Positions 52,179 through 62,473 of a DNA stretch of 64,000 nt are shown here, piece by piece. The stretch comes from Gracilaria vermiculophylla. Its lineage: Eukaryota > Rhodophyta > Florideophyceae > Gracilariales > Gracilariaceae. Every line of letters starts with the position of its first letter. Positions within the stretch are counted from its first letter, which is position 1. The notes below the pieces were generated by a model. That model saw only the letters and a program-made list of their open reading frames with translations. It searched no databases and was not told the DNA's origin. The DNA lies in NCBI GenBank assembly GCA_019155205.2, contig JAHNZQ020000016.1:229909-293908 (forward strand), in the 5' to 3' direction. Both the position numbers and the translations under genes were made by a program.

Positions 52179-52412
52179 AGGCCGCGCGCTGTTCGCCTGC
52201 GCGTGCCTTCCTGCCGGTGGCGCGTGCTGCGCCGCTTCTGCTCACTGTAAATGTAATTCCAGCCGTGTTTCGGCGCTTTTCGCCGCCTTGACCGTTGCCC
52301 CGCGCTAACGCCCGCTCGCTTCCGCTCGCTTTAGTCCCCACGCGGAGGAGCTCTCGCAGCCCCGCCTCTGCGCTTCGCTGCTCCTCTCTTCGCCGCCAAC
52401 CTTCCCGCCAAT

Positions 52413-52919
52413 ATGGCCGCCGCGTTCGACTTCGTCAGCCCTGCGGCCTTCTTCATCGGCTGGATGGTGCATATGACCATGGGCATGGTAAGCGAAACCA
52501 CCCGCCCCCCCGTCTCTGCACTCCGCTTGGCGCAGCCCTCATGCTAACTTCCCTTCGCCCTCCGCCGCGCCCAGATTTGGTACTCGACGCCGGTCTTCGG
52601 GAAGGCCTTCGTTCAGCTCGCGCTCAAAGGTAAGCTGCCCCCCAAACCAGATCCGCGCGCCATGTTCGCCGCCGTGTTGGGCAGCGCCACAGCCATTCCG
52701 TTCTTCTCGTTTCTGCTGCGCGTGGCCAACTGCCGGGGAGCGGGCGAGGGCGCCCTTTGGGGGCTGGCGTTCGGCGTCTTTTTCGACTCTGGCTTGAATG
52801 CTTCGCACTCCTTTTTTGAGGATCGCCCGTTTGCGCTGTTTGTGCTGCACAGAGGGTACCACTGCGTCAGCTTGGCCCTCGTCGGCGCTGTGCTTGGTCG
52901 CCTTTGTGGCATTGCCTGA
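52413..52919 (+). CDS. DUF1761 membrane protein, copy 1 (two exons)
   Basis: 139 aa. Exon 1 is 52413-52487 (25 codons, MAAAFDFVSPAAFFIGWMVH). The intron, 52488-52574, is 87 bp, GTAAGC to CAG, with a branch-like GCTAAC. Exon 2 is 52575-52919, starting IWYSTPVFGKAFVQLALKG. Four hydrophobic segments and the motifs W-Y-S-T-P-V-F-G, GALWGLAFGVFFDSGLNASH, SFFEDRPFALFVLHRGYH fit DUF1761, a small four-helix membrane family of unknown role. Without the intron the N-terminal helix and WYxTP motif would be lost. A paralogue with an intron at the same codon follows 530 bp downstream on the same strand. Confidence 0.8.
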
Positions 52920-53448
52920 GCTTTGTGCTCTTTACGTTGTGTGTTTTTGTTCTATCATCTATGTCGCGCGTGTCGCTGTCAACGGGGAGTTGCGCTGTCT
53001 TTACGACGTAGTTGGGGCTGTCATAGTCGTGCCCAAAGGCAAAAAGAGAGGATTCCGCTCTCACAAACACGTCGAATATTTGTGTTGTCCTGTGGACTGT
53101 TTCAGGTAAACATGTCACCTCAAAAATGATGTCAAAAGTGATCAACTTTGAATTCAAATTACGTTGAAAAAGAATAGCCTGCACCTCCGCCACTGGCGCA
53201 AAATCCCATCGTGAAGTATAGCGATTGGTTCCACGTTGGCATCTGCGCCAGAGTTCAGCTCTATTACGCACGGTATCTACCGCCAATCGTCTCGAGTTCG
53301 TCTCTGCCATGAAACGTCGCACCGTCTTCCTCTCTTGCCCAACTCCTCATAACCGTAACATAACGTCTAGCTAGGAACTTCCTTCCCCGCCCGCCCGTCC
53401 GATGTGAGCGCGGGCACCCACCCGATCCTGTTCATGAACTAGCTCACA

Positions 53449-53971
53449 ATGGCGCCCATGTTTGGTTTTTTCAGCGTTCCGGCGTTCGTTGCCTCATGCC
53501 TTGTTAACTTTATCGTCATCACGGTACGCACCCACCTTTACCTAACGAGGCATCGGAAATGCACTCAGTGCTCGGGATGACTTTCTGACCCTTTTCTTTT
53601 ATGCTCTCTGCGTGGATTAGTTTTGGTATGCGACGCCTATATTTGGCGTCACCTCAAGACGCCTGGCATTCGGTAGACGCAGAAGAAAGGAGTCGACAAA
53701 TCAAGGAATCCTTCTGTCTGTCATTGGAAGCATTGCATCGTTTTCGTTCTTTTCGTTTGTCCTCCACACTGTCAAATGCAAAGGAGCGTTTGACGGTGCT
53801 CTGTGGGGCTTGGCACTTGGCTTTTTCTTTGACTCGGGAATCAACCTTTCTCACAGTTTCTTTGAAAAGCGCTCATTTACACTGTTCCTCGTTCAGCGCG
53901 GGTGTCATGCTGTTTCCCTCACGCTTGCTGGTATTGTTTTGGGATTGCTATGTGGGAATTCGGACTTATAA
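53449..53971 (+). CDS. DUF1761 membrane protein, copy 2 (two exons)
   Basis: 141 aa. Exon 1 is 53449-53523 (25 codons, MAPMFGFFSVPAFVASCLVN). The intron, 53524-53620, is 97 bp, GTACGC to TAG, with a branch-like TTCTGAC and a pyrimidine tract. Exon 2 is 53621-53971, starting FWYATPIFG and containing GALWGLALGFFFDSGINLSH, SFFEKRSFTLFLVQRGCH, AVSLTLAGIVLGLLCGN. The intron lies after codon 25, phase 0, exactly as in copy 1. The longest open frame here is a different, meaningless frame; the splice model restores the family. Codon use is much less GC-rich than in copy 1. Function unknown. Confidence 0.8.
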
Positions 53972-54871
53972 CGCGAGAATCACACAGTTTTTCTCGAGAG
54001 AATTGTCGCGGACTTCAGGTATGCGCTATGTGCTTGACTTGCGAAGTAAAACATGAACAAGCACACGGAGTCTGCTGATGATTTTGCTTCACTCTCGTCA
54101 CATTACCTTGGAAAGAAATGGAAAAAACATGCACCCATTGCTCAAACTCATTTCAGTCCCTGGCTGGAATCCCGCGTGTTATGTTGAATCAGAAGAATAG
54201 AAGCCCCTGTACATGCTATAAACGCCAAATATTGTAGTCCGTTCGACCCAACGACTCTTCTTATGTTAAAGGCTAAGGTTCCCGAAAGTTGTTTTATCTC
54301 CATAAAGAGGGCTTATCTCCCTGATGTGATTCATACTTTATTATCCATGTCCAACTTTGAAAAAGGAATAAATGAGGGGCTTCATCCGCGATTTGTATTT
54401 ATCCTTTACAATGGCAATACAATCCAATATTTCCCACCAATAAAAATCTAACAGACACATTCTTATATGAATGAAATGCAGACCTCTGGTGGATTGTGAA
54501 GAGCTAACAATTCATGGGCTGGATACTTCGTCGTCTTCAGAATTTCGTTATTCTTCTATGAGTACAGAAACCTTCGTTAGACTTCTCCTATTCACGACCA
54601 TTAAATCTAAAAAAAAGAAACTTGCTTATCAGAACGTAAGAATTATGAGGGCCGAAAACAATTGAACTGTGTCTTCACCTGCACCAAACACAACTTTTCC
54701 AGCTATATAGGATTATATATTGTCGCATGTTGTTCTCCGCAGAGTGGTTCTGACCTGGAGAATCGTTTTTAAGTAGTGCTTCAAGGGAATACTTCTCGGA
54801 TTTGCGGCTATTGTTGACCATGACAGTTTGATGCTTAACCATCTCTCGTCCTGAAAAGTCCTGTTCTTCTC
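53972..54871. other. Intergenic, nothing recognised
   Basis: About 0.9 kb of AT-rich sequence between DUF1761 copy 2 and the 3' end of the glutamyl-tRNA synthetase gene. Small frames only. Confidence 0.5.
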
Positions 54872-56455
54872 TCACTTTCTTGCAACTTTTCCATCAGGGA
54901 TTTCTATTAGAGTAAGAGGGGGGACAGGATTATCGCATATATAGTACCCCCGGCGCTCTAATTGGATTGTGTCACCTTTCTTTAACAGACGAAGATTGAT
55001 GTCTCCCTGTAACATTTTGATTTGCTCGCTATCCTTATTGATGAAGTCCTCGAAATTGTCGTCTTCCTCAAGACGATCTTTGGTCAAAATGTCTGAATAT
55101 GAACATACTCTTAGAGGGACAAGATCCTCCACATCTGCCAACCAGGTAACTTTCTTCGTTCCTTTGAAATTCTGGTCGTCTGGAAGGAACTTTGCTTGTA
55201 AGTTTCCATCAGCGTCGCGATCGATTATCTCCATGTTTCCCCAGTCCATAAAAGTTACTTTCTCTCCAACTGCAATGGATGCCGCGTCCTCGCCTTCAAT
55301 CAAAATCCTGTTCTTGTAGATTACGTACTTGGTTCCTATGTCAGGGTTCTTCTTGTGCTTTGGGACAGTCTTGACTTCCTCCTCCGCGTTTATGACCGTC
55401 ACCGACTTCGCAGCAGATGCATCTAAAGCTACATGACGGGCGGCTACCGGATCAATGACTCGTTTGTTTACAGTCCATATTTTATCCCACTCCTGCGTAG
55501 TGTTGTTCCTCGACGCTCCCTGAGACAAAATGAATGCTCGCAAACCTTGAATAGTCATTCCTCTTCTACGAATTCCTTGAATAGTTGGGAAGCGCGGATC
55601 ATCCCAGGAACGGGCTGCCCCAATGTCGACGAGCTTCTGCAATTTGCGTTTCGACAACACGGTGCGAACGAAGTCGAGCCTCGAGAACTCCCAGATGGCG
55701 GCACACCGAACACCTGCAGCTTTGCAAAACCATTGGTATTGTTTTTCACGATCCTTGTACTCAAGCGAGCGCAGAGCATGAGTGACACCCTCCCATGAGT
55801 CGACAAGAGGGCATGAAAAATCATAGGTTGGGTATACGTTGTACTTGTTTCCTGTGCGGTGATGCGGTACTTTCTTCGTTCGATACATTGTGGGATCTCT
55901 TAGAGTTCCATTCTTATGTCTCATGTCAAACTTTGCACGCAATACGCATTTCGCACCCTCCTCAGTGCCGTTAAGCATTTCCTGCCACAGTCTCAGATTC
56001 TCCTCGACGCTTTGTGTGCGATACTGGTTTGATTCTTTCTTCAGACGTTGAGCTTTCATTTCCTCTGGAGGAGTCGGATCTACATACGCCTTGTCCTCCT
56101 TGATAAGACGCTCTGCCACTTCAAGGAGTTTTGGGAAATAATCAGAAGTGTACTCAACGACATCTGGTTTGATCCCCAGTCGATCCAAATCCTGGACAAT
56201 GGCATCTTCAAATCCCTGAGTTGCCTTCTCGGTGTTTGTGTCATCAAAGCGAACAATAAGCTTCCCCTCATAGTGCCTTGCAAAATAGTCGTTTAAAAGC
56301 GCAGCTTTAGCGTGACCAACATGCAAAAACCCACTGGGCTCTGGCGGGAATCTGGTGACTACTTTCCCTTTCTCTGCTCCCTTTAAACCAACGTCCATGT
56401 TTGCCTTACTTTTCACTAGGCGCATAACATCGCCCCAGGAATCTTGTTGCGTCAT
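54872..56455 (-). CDS. Cytosolic glutamyl-tRNA synthetase
   Basis: 527 aa from ATG 56455. Class I synthetase charging tRNA-Glu. ATP-binding HIGH-type motif PPEPSGFLHVGHAK (37-50; HVGH). LIVRFDDTNTEKATQGFEDA and the eukaryotic/archaeal GluRS block NVYPTYDFSCPLVDSWEGVT then HALRSLEY follow (206-233). The KMSKS-like VLSKRKLQKL is at 266-275. The beta-barrel anticodon-binding domain runs from about 335 to the end (VTFMDWGNMEII, TWLADVEDLVPLRV, LERRGYYICD). Eukaryotic cytosolic GluRS usually carries an N-terminal GST-like domain of about 150-200 residues; only 35 residues precede the motif here, so that domain is absent or encoded in an unseen upstream exon. Divergent from PAF1. Confidence 0.88.
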   Translation of the reverse strand: MTQQDSWGDVMRLVKSKANMDVGLKGAEKGKVVTRFPPEPSGFLHVGHAKAALLNDYFARHYEGKLIVRFDDTNTEKATQGFEDAIVQDLDRLGIKPDVVEYTSDYFPKLLEVAERLIKEDKAYVDPTPPEEMKAQRLKKESNQYRTQSVEENLRLWQEMLNGTEEGAKCVLRAKFDMRHKNGTLRDPTMYRTKKVPHHRTGNKYNVYPTYDFSCPLVDSWEGVTHALRSLEYKDREKQYQWFCKAAGVRCAAIWEFSRLDFVRTVLSKRKLQKLVDIGAARSWDDPRFPTIQGIRRRGMTIQGLRAFILSQGASRNNTTQEWDKIWTVNKRVIDPVAARHVALDASAAKSVTVINAEEEVKTVPKHKKNPDIGTKYVIYKNRILIEGEDAASIAVGEKVTFMDWGNMEIIDRDADGNLQAKFLPDDQNFKGTKKVTWLADVEDLVPLRVCSYSDILTKDRLEEDDNFEDFINKDSEQIKMLQGDINLRLLKKGDTIQLERRGYYICDNPVPPLTLIEIPDGKVARK

Positions 56456-56971
56456 AGCTGCGAAAGATTAAGATTTGATCAGCAAAGACAAGTGCCAGCC
56501 TTAGTCTCTCACATCCAACTCAAGAGGAAGAGGAATATCCTTGGGCAATTGATCGCCTGCCACGATGATCCGATCATCCTATTTCCGTTTCTTTACTTTT
56601 CCACGAAAAAGTAAAGCATGCGTTCAAAGAATTAGGGGCCGATGAACTGGTCCGGTAGGACCAAAAGTTTCTCGGAAAACAGATGCACGCTACACCCTTG
56701 CACAGTAACTTTCAAGTATAATTTGGTAATGTTTGCATAGAGCGCCCGCTGGGGGTGAATGCGAATCTGTGAAAGCTTTTAAATCAAACGCAGCTGCCTC
56801 ACTATATCTTCGCAGCTTTGGAGCTCTACCTGTCCTTCACAAACCTTCATAGTTCTTCCACAGTACAAAGTTTCCGCACACAGTTTTTTCTGGATTAACG
56901 AGCTTTTCCTCTGAGGAAGCGTATTTTGTATTGCCTGGCACCTGTCTGAGCGCAGGAGTTTGACAGCCACA
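56456..56971. promoter_or_regulatory. Shared upstream region of GluRS and PAF1
   Basis: 516 bp between the divergent ATGs at 56455 (-) and 56972 (+). No specific site was recognised. Confidence 0.45.
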
Positions 56972-58321
56972 ATGTCAACACCTTATGAGAAACTAATTAG
57001 GCCCGTTTCCCAACCTGCCCGCGAGAAAGAGAAGGCTTTACCACCAGCACAGTCCGCTTCTACCGCGAAGAAAATGTTAAGGAGACCTGCTCGTATTGAA
57101 AAGCCACAGCTACCGTTCAACGTGCGTGCTCGATTTAGATTTGATGTCCCTCCACCGCCGATGGATCCAAAAATGTTACTGGGGACTTTATCCACTGCTT
57201 CGTACGCCAAACCGCAGTTTGCTGAACTGGAACGTGATTTCAGACCGAGTGCGATTCCATCTGATCCGACCCACGGACTTCGTGTTAATCTTGTGAATAC
57301 ACAATTGTACAAAACACCGGCCAGATTGACTACGGAAGATATTTCTTTGTTGGAAACCGTAATGAAAGGACGTTCCGGGGGCGACTTGCTCAACCAGAGA
57401 AATGATGCACCCAATAACATGAGAAATCCAGGAATGCCCCCACCACCTCGAAAGCAAGAGACTATCAATGCGCCTTGGATGAGAAGAATGGCCTACGACG
57501 AGTACGATAGAACTGCACACAAAAACGTACATGCCGTCGATCTTGCAGCAAAGATGCAAGAAATAAACCGGAAGAAGGAGCTGATGATGGAAAAATCTCG
57601 TAGGGAGAGATTGCTCAAGTCGTTCAAGGCTCCATCGCGAAACATGAAACATCCTGGTCGAAAGATAGGAAATATCAAGCCTATTAGTGCTGCACCTATT
57701 TACCCAGATTTTCTCCACTTGTTGCGAGAGCTTGTTTGTGTGGAAGTTGACAAGGATGAAAATTTGACTGTACAACAACGGGTCAAGAACGATCCCGAGG
57801 CTGCGGACGAATCATTACGGACAACTGCTACAGTATCTGTTGCGGAGCGCACCACAGATCGGGGAGCGCAGAAATTCGTTGCGTGCTACACTCCAACCTT
57901 AAACACTCTTCAAAAACGAAAGCGAATCAGAGAAGAGGAAGAATCGATTGAGAGCCAGAAGAAACCGAAAGTTTGTTTTGATGACAAGGAGGATTACCAA
58001 TGGGTTGGAGAGTATTCGATTCGAGAGGGAAAGTTCGAGGATCCGAGGGTGTCCGGAATTTATGGAAGGTCATGTTTTGCAGTAACAGAACATACCATAC
58101 CAGGAGGAACAGCGCGAGTAGTCACCGCAGCTCGAGTGGGTACTATTTGGAAGTTATCCCGCCGCCCGCAAACGACTGGGAGGAAGTTAGGAAAGAATGG
58201 TTTGAGGATTTCTTTGCAGCCTGACCTAGACGACATGAACGACGACAGCATAAAATCATTATTATCTGGGGCTAGTGACAAGAAAAAAGTTAAAGCTCAC
58301 GAAACGGATTCGAGACGGTGA
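56972..58321 (+). CDS. PAF1: PAF1 (RNA polymerase II-associated factor 1)
   Basis: 449 aa from ATG 56972. The N-terminal third matches the Paf1 family: LPFNVRARFRFDVPPPPMDP then KMLLGTL, SYAKPQFAELERDF, LVNTQLYKTPARLTTEDISL (family order: N-x-x-R-x-R-F, P-x-x-P-x-D-P-K-x-L, then L-T-x-x-D). NAPWMRRMAYDEYDR corresponds to the conserved W-M-R-K-T-E-Y segment. HAVDLAAKMQEINRKKELMM and a basic stretch lead to ISAAPIYPDFLHLLRELV, matching the conserved V-x-P-I-F-P-D motif. The C-terminal 200 residues are weakly conserved and charged (KRKRIREEEESIESQKKPKV). PAF1 scaffolds the elongation complex that links polymerase II to histone modification. Convergent with MTR4, 151 bp between ends. Confidence 0.75.
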   Translation: MSTPYEKLIRPVSQPAREKEKALPPAQSASTAKKMLRRPARIEKPQLPFNVRARFRFDVPPPPMDPKMLLGTLSTASYAKPQFAELERDFRPSAIPSDPTHGLRVNLVNTQLYKTPARLTTEDISLLETVMKGRSGGDLLNQRNDAPNNMRNPGMPPPPRKQETINAPWMRRMAYDEYDRTAHKNVHAVDLAAKMQEINRKKELMMEKSRRERLLKSFKAPSRNMKHPGRKIGNIKPISAAPIYPDFLHLLRELVCVEVDKDENLTVQQRVKNDPEAADESLRTTATVSVAERTTDRGAQKFVACYTPTLNTLQKRKRIREEEESIESQKKPKVCFDDKEDYQWVGEYSIREGKFEDPRVSGIYGRSCFAVTEHTIPGGTARVVTAARVGTIWKLSRRPQTTGRKLGKNGLRISLQPDLDDMNDDSIKSLLSGASDKKKVKAHETDSRR

Positions 58322-58472
58322 AAAATGCCATCTCGTGTTGCTGATAGGTCGTGGTCTAACCGAAGTACACAGGCTCATGTGATGCTTCATTAATCGAGGA
58401 GGCATGTTTTTCGGAGAAAATGTAAGAGATTTACCACGGGCCTTCTGTCTGTACGCGAGTGCAATCACATCG

Positions 58473-61400
58473 CTAAACATATAGAGAGGCGTGAAACGGA
58501 ATACCTCGTTTCAATGCCTTCGAACCTGCTTCAATTTTGGCTTCAAGCTCGGTGTTACCAATCGACTTGACAGCAGCAACAAGTTGCCGCAACAGTTCCT
58601 CAAGCCGCCGAAGGCATCTAATAACACTTCCTTCGAATAAATCTGCTAATTCACAAATAGTTGAAAAGCCTTGACCCTTACACCAGTAATAAGCTACCCT
58701 CATCGCGTTTGGATTGAACGATTCCACGAAAACATCAACGTCAACAGGAATGTTACTTTCCTTTGTCACAGTGCCCACCCGTGTCGCTACTGCCTTTAAA
58801 GAATCAAACGCCGCTTGCAGCTCTTTTTCCAACTTCAGTTTTTCGTCGATCTTGCCTTCATCCAACACAAAACAAGAGCACACTGCAACAAGTACTGCGG
58901 GATCCATGTCATTGAGAGACCCGCCCAGAAGAAATTCCGTCAGAACTAGTTCATTTGCGGTGTTTATCTCGCATGCTACTCGACCTTTGACCTCAACAAC
59001 GTCTTCATTGTTGATAAATCCAAGACGCCTCAAAACACGTTTCATTCTTTTCAGCTCGTCTTTGAGAATTATTCCTTTCGCAACTTTTAGTTGATGTTTG
59101 ACTAGTTTGATCTCTTCATTCTTTTGTTGGCGTTTTGTCCATTGCTTATGAAGTATGTTTATCTTAGGACTCTTTGTGACAGGTGATGCCACCATGGCCT
59201 CTTCGAGAGCTTCCACCTTTTTCAAGAGAATAGCCAGATTTTCATCGGCAATTCCAAGATCACTGAAGGGATCTAACATTGGAATATTGTCCGGATATCT
59301 CCGCAGAGCTTCACTTACTGACCTACCAACTGTTGCTCGATTTTCGACGGGGCGAAGGTCTTCAGGTTTCACGACCCGTATTGCGGAAAGTCCATCTATA
59401 TCTCTCAATGAAAAACCGCAAACAATCCATTCCTCTTTTTCCGGTTTTTGACCGTCTCTGTAATTGGAATAACCAGCGTTTGACGAAATCTTGTAAGGAC
59501 GAGCTTGGTTCCCTTTATTTCCGCTTCCTGCGACACATCTTACGAGCACCTGGACCTTGTATCTTTCTTCCTCGGTTTTTTTCGAGACACCAGTTGCATT
59601 TCGAATACAATCAACGATAGCACCCCATCCAAAATCCAAGTTTGACTTTGCTTCCCGTATCCTTACCACCCTTCCTCCCTGGAGAAAGGGTAGAATGTAA
59701 GATGGCTTGTGAATTGCATCTCTAACTTCTTTTCTTAACTTTTCTGATACGTCACGCATCTTAAAATATGATCTCACTTCGTGCTCCTCAATACCAATAT
59801 CCCATCCGCCGAGGGGAATGGAATCTCTCTCGGCTTCTAGCTCCTGCAGTTTCTTCTCATTGCCAGGAAGCGCTCTATCCGCTTGAAATTGGGCCAGTGA
59901 TCGTGCGATGACGTACTCTGGATCTGCTTCCTCTGCCCTCAAGAGATTGATGAGCATATTGTATCCCAATTTGAAAGTTGACTTCAGAGGCTCAGCCGAA
60001 CCGCTCATTATCCGTTTCGCCGTAGCCGGTTCAAGATTTTCATCAGTCATGAGAATAGCGACACCTCGCTTATCAAGGCCTCGTCGGCCTGCCCGTCCAC
60101 TCATCTGGACATACTCACCACCTGTAAGTTGTCTGAATTGTGAGCCATCAAACTTCCTTATACTTGTAAATACTACAGTTTTTGCTGGCATGTTGAGCCC
60201 CATTGCAAAAGTTTCTGTGGCGAAAAGACATTTCAAGAGCCCTTCTTGAAAAAGAAGTTCTATAACCTCCTTTATGATAGGAAGAAGTCCAGAATGGTGA
60301 ATACCTATACCGTTTTCCAAAAGCGGAAAAATAGCAGTGATTTGCGGAAGGTTCTGGTCTTCTTCGTTTAGCGAGGCTACAGCGTTCTCAAACACCTGAG
60401 CTATGTTTGTTCGATCGTCCTCACTGCTGAAATTTAGCTTTGCCATTTGCATCGCCATGGCTTCGCAATCCTTTCTTGAAAATGAGAATACAATAACTGG
60501 CTCAAAGTTCCTGTCCATGATTTCTTTGACTACCCTGAAGCAATCAGTCTTCCCTGGCCCTTCATACCTTCGCTTCCTTCGCTTATCTTTCCGCAGACCG
60601 ACCGAACCCCCCTTCTCCTTTTCTTTAGTAGACTCTAATTCTCTCATTGCTGCTTCGAATGCATCTACATGAAATTGTCCTTTTGCATCAACCACTCGAT
60701 GAAGCCCTTTTCCTCCAGACGGGTGAATATAGTGCTCCAGCGGAACCGGTCTGGTATCAGTGTAAATAGTATGACAAGGTTGATTCTTCAAATGTGCGAT
60801 CCATTCTGAAAACTCTCTCGCATTAGGAATGGTAGCACTAAGGAAAACAAAACGAACACTCTGAGGGACAAGAATAATTGTTTCCTCCCAGACAACACCT
60901 CGCTCCTTATCACGCATGTAGTGAACTTCATCAAATATCACCCAGGACACTTCTCGAACAACTTCACTTCCACGGTACAGCATACTTCGCAGAATCTCCG
61001 TTGTCATTACCAAGCACGATGCGTTCTTATTAATTGTCACATCTCCAGTCATGAGCCCCACGTCCTGAAATTCATTCTCAAGTTCTCGATACTTTTGATT
61101 ACTCAAAGCTTTGATCGGACTAGTGTATATGACTCTTTGCTTGTCACGTAAAGCCAGAGCTATGGCATACTCTGCAACAACTGTTTTGCCAGCACTTGTA
61201 TGGGCTGCCACAAGAACACTTTCGTTTCGTTCAAGACATTTCACGCTTTCGCGTTGGAATGAATCAAGAGAAAACGGATACTCTTTCGCTGGGTTTTCAG
61301 GCATCTTAAGCGCAGAAATATCGTACTCCTCAGAACAATCCCCAGGTAAAGAAACGTCATGCTTGCAAGACGTTTTCAGCATTGGCGGTGACTCACCAAG

Positions 61401-61625
61401 CTTTTCGGGAACTACAGAAGGTCCCGTACTGTCCGCCGACTCTATGCGAATTCCTATCGAACGTGGCATTAAAAACTTAGTGGGAAGCTTCGAAATCGAA
61501 GATGGCTTTTCTTTGGCCGTGTTGGTGCCATTAATGTTCTCCATATCATCATCAATCTTCAGTTTCTTCGTTGGGTTTTCCAAACCATTCCCAAGCTGTT
61601 GTGTGGCATCTCTTTTGGCAGCCAT
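58473..61625 (-). CDS. MTR4: MTR4-type DExH RNA helicase of the nuclear exosome
   Basis: 1050 aa from ATG 61625 (the frame is open 36 bp further to a GTG). Ski2-like helicase: Walker A AHTSAGKTVVAEYA (142-155), TSPIKALSNQKYRE, DEVH box VIFDEVHYMRDKERG (230-244), SATIPNA (263-269), FATETFAMGLNMPAKTVVFT, and arginine-finger motif QMSGRAGRRGLDKRG (507-521). The arch insertion with a KOW-like part follows (about 610-810), then the C-terminal DSHCT domain (about the last 170 residues: EVKGRVACEINTANELVLTE, FSTICELADLFEGSVIRCLR). Presence of the arch and the family order separate MTR4/SKI2 from other Ski2-like helicases; the short N-terminus (about 115 residues before the helicase core) favours MTR4. 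It unwinds RNA and feeds it to the exosome. Confidence 0.92.
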   Translation of the reverse strand: MAAKRDATQQLGNGLENPTKKLKIDDDMENINGTNTAKEKPSSISKLPTKFLMPRSIGIRIESADSTGPSVVPEKLGESPPMLKTSCKHDVSLPGDCSEEYDISALKMPENPAKEYPFSLDSFQRESVKCLERNESVLVAAHTSAGKTVVAEYAIALALRDKQRVIYTSPIKALSNQKYRELENEFQDVGLMTGDVTINKNASCLVMTTEILRSMLYRGSEVVREVSWVIFDEVHYMRDKERGVVWEETIILVPQSVRFVFLSATIPNAREFSEWIAHLKNQPCHTIYTDTRPVPLEHYIHPSGGKGLHRVVDAKGQFHVDAFEAAMRELESTKEKEKGGSVGLRKDKRRKRRYEGPGKTDCFRVVKEIMDRNFEPVIVFSFSRKDCEAMAMQMAKLNFSSEDDRTNIAQVFENAVASLNEEDQNLPQITAIFPLLENGIGIHHSGLLPIIKEVIELLFQEGLLKCLFATETFAMGLNMPAKTVVFTSIRKFDGSQFRQLTGGEYVQMSGRAGRRGLDKRGVAILMTDENLEPATAKRIMSGSAEPLKSTFKLGYNMLINLLRAEEADPEYVIARSLAQFQADRALPGNEKKLQELEAERDSIPLGGWDIGIEEHEVRSYFKMRDVSEKLRKEVRDAIHKPSYILPFLQGGRVVRIREAKSNLDFGWGAIVDCIRNATGVSKKTEEERYKVQVLVRCVAGSGNKGNQARPYKISSNAGYSNYRDGQKPEKEEWIVCGFSLRDIDGLSAIRVVKPEDLRPVENRATVGRSVSEALRRYPDNIPMLDPFSDLGIADENLAILLKKVEALEEAMVASPVTKSPKINILHKQWTKRQQKNEEIKLVKHQLKVAKGIILKDELKRMKRVLRRLGFINNEDVVEVKGRVACEINTANELVLTEFLLGGSLNDMDPAVLVAVCSCFVLDEGKIDEKLKLEKELQAAFDSLKAVATRVGTVTKESNIPVDVDVFVESFNPNAMRVAYYWCKGQGFSTICELADLFEGSVIRCLRRLEELLRQLVAAVKSIGNTELEAKIEAGSKALKRGIPFHASLYV

Positions 61626-62473
61626 GACCAACCAAAACTGTACAAAAGATACACAATTCACCAGTGAAGATCCTTCACTTGGGAAAATTCTGATTTTGTT
61701 TTGCCTTTGAAAACTAGTCTTGAGCGGTTAGCGGCTAGTTTGAATTGAAAGTACTAATTACCATGAAAAGAAGATTTCATTAAGAACTTCGGGAACCAAG
61801 TAGAAAACACTTAGAGAGTGATTTTTCAAGACGGATATGAGTTGTATTACAAAGATCGAAAAGAAAGAAAGCAGTTGTTGGACTTTGGGATTCGGCGCGA
61901 TATGAAGGAATCCGACAAAACGCTGCCGCGTAACTATACTTTAAGATCTCAACCGATGGGATATATTTGAAAGGTAGAGACCTTGAGCTGACAAGACAGC
62001 CGCTTCTCAAGGTACCGAAGTTGCCCAATAGCCGTCACAAGATGGAAACTATACCCACTTCAGCACAAAAACAACGAGCAGCAGAAATGAGAAGGTTCAT
62101 AACCCAACGGCGTGACGTCGAGTGCGTATTATAGCGCTACGGCTCTACTCAAACAGAGCATGAGCTACGAAATTACTTGTGTAAAAATTGTTATTTATCA
62201 AGAATAATTGCAGTTACATTAAAACAAAATTCATACTCGGATAGAAAATGTGTCTACGATATTTATGTGCAATGTGGTCTGAGGGACTTGTTTGTGATGT
62301 AAAACCATGAGCAAGAACAGGTCACATCAATGGGGGGGAGCTTCAACCTTATTTTGCGGACCTGAAGTGCGTCCTACATTGAAGTGCAATCCGAGTGCTG
62401 ATTCGCAATCGGATTGCAATTCCACCACAGTTGAACACGGCAGACTTTAATAAAAAGGAAGAAGAAAACAGTG
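61626..62473. other. Intergenic, nothing recognised
   Basis: About 0.85 kb upstream of MTR4, AT-rich, with only short frames on both strands. Confidence 0.5.

Noticed and set aside
52867..53322. 151-codon minus-strand frame overlapping DUF1761 copy 1
   Set aside because: No domain, overlaps a supported gene antisense and the intergenic region.
53601..54056. 151-codon plus-strand frame
   Set aside because: Out of frame with DUF1761 copy 2; the spliced model restores a recognisable family whereas this frame does not.
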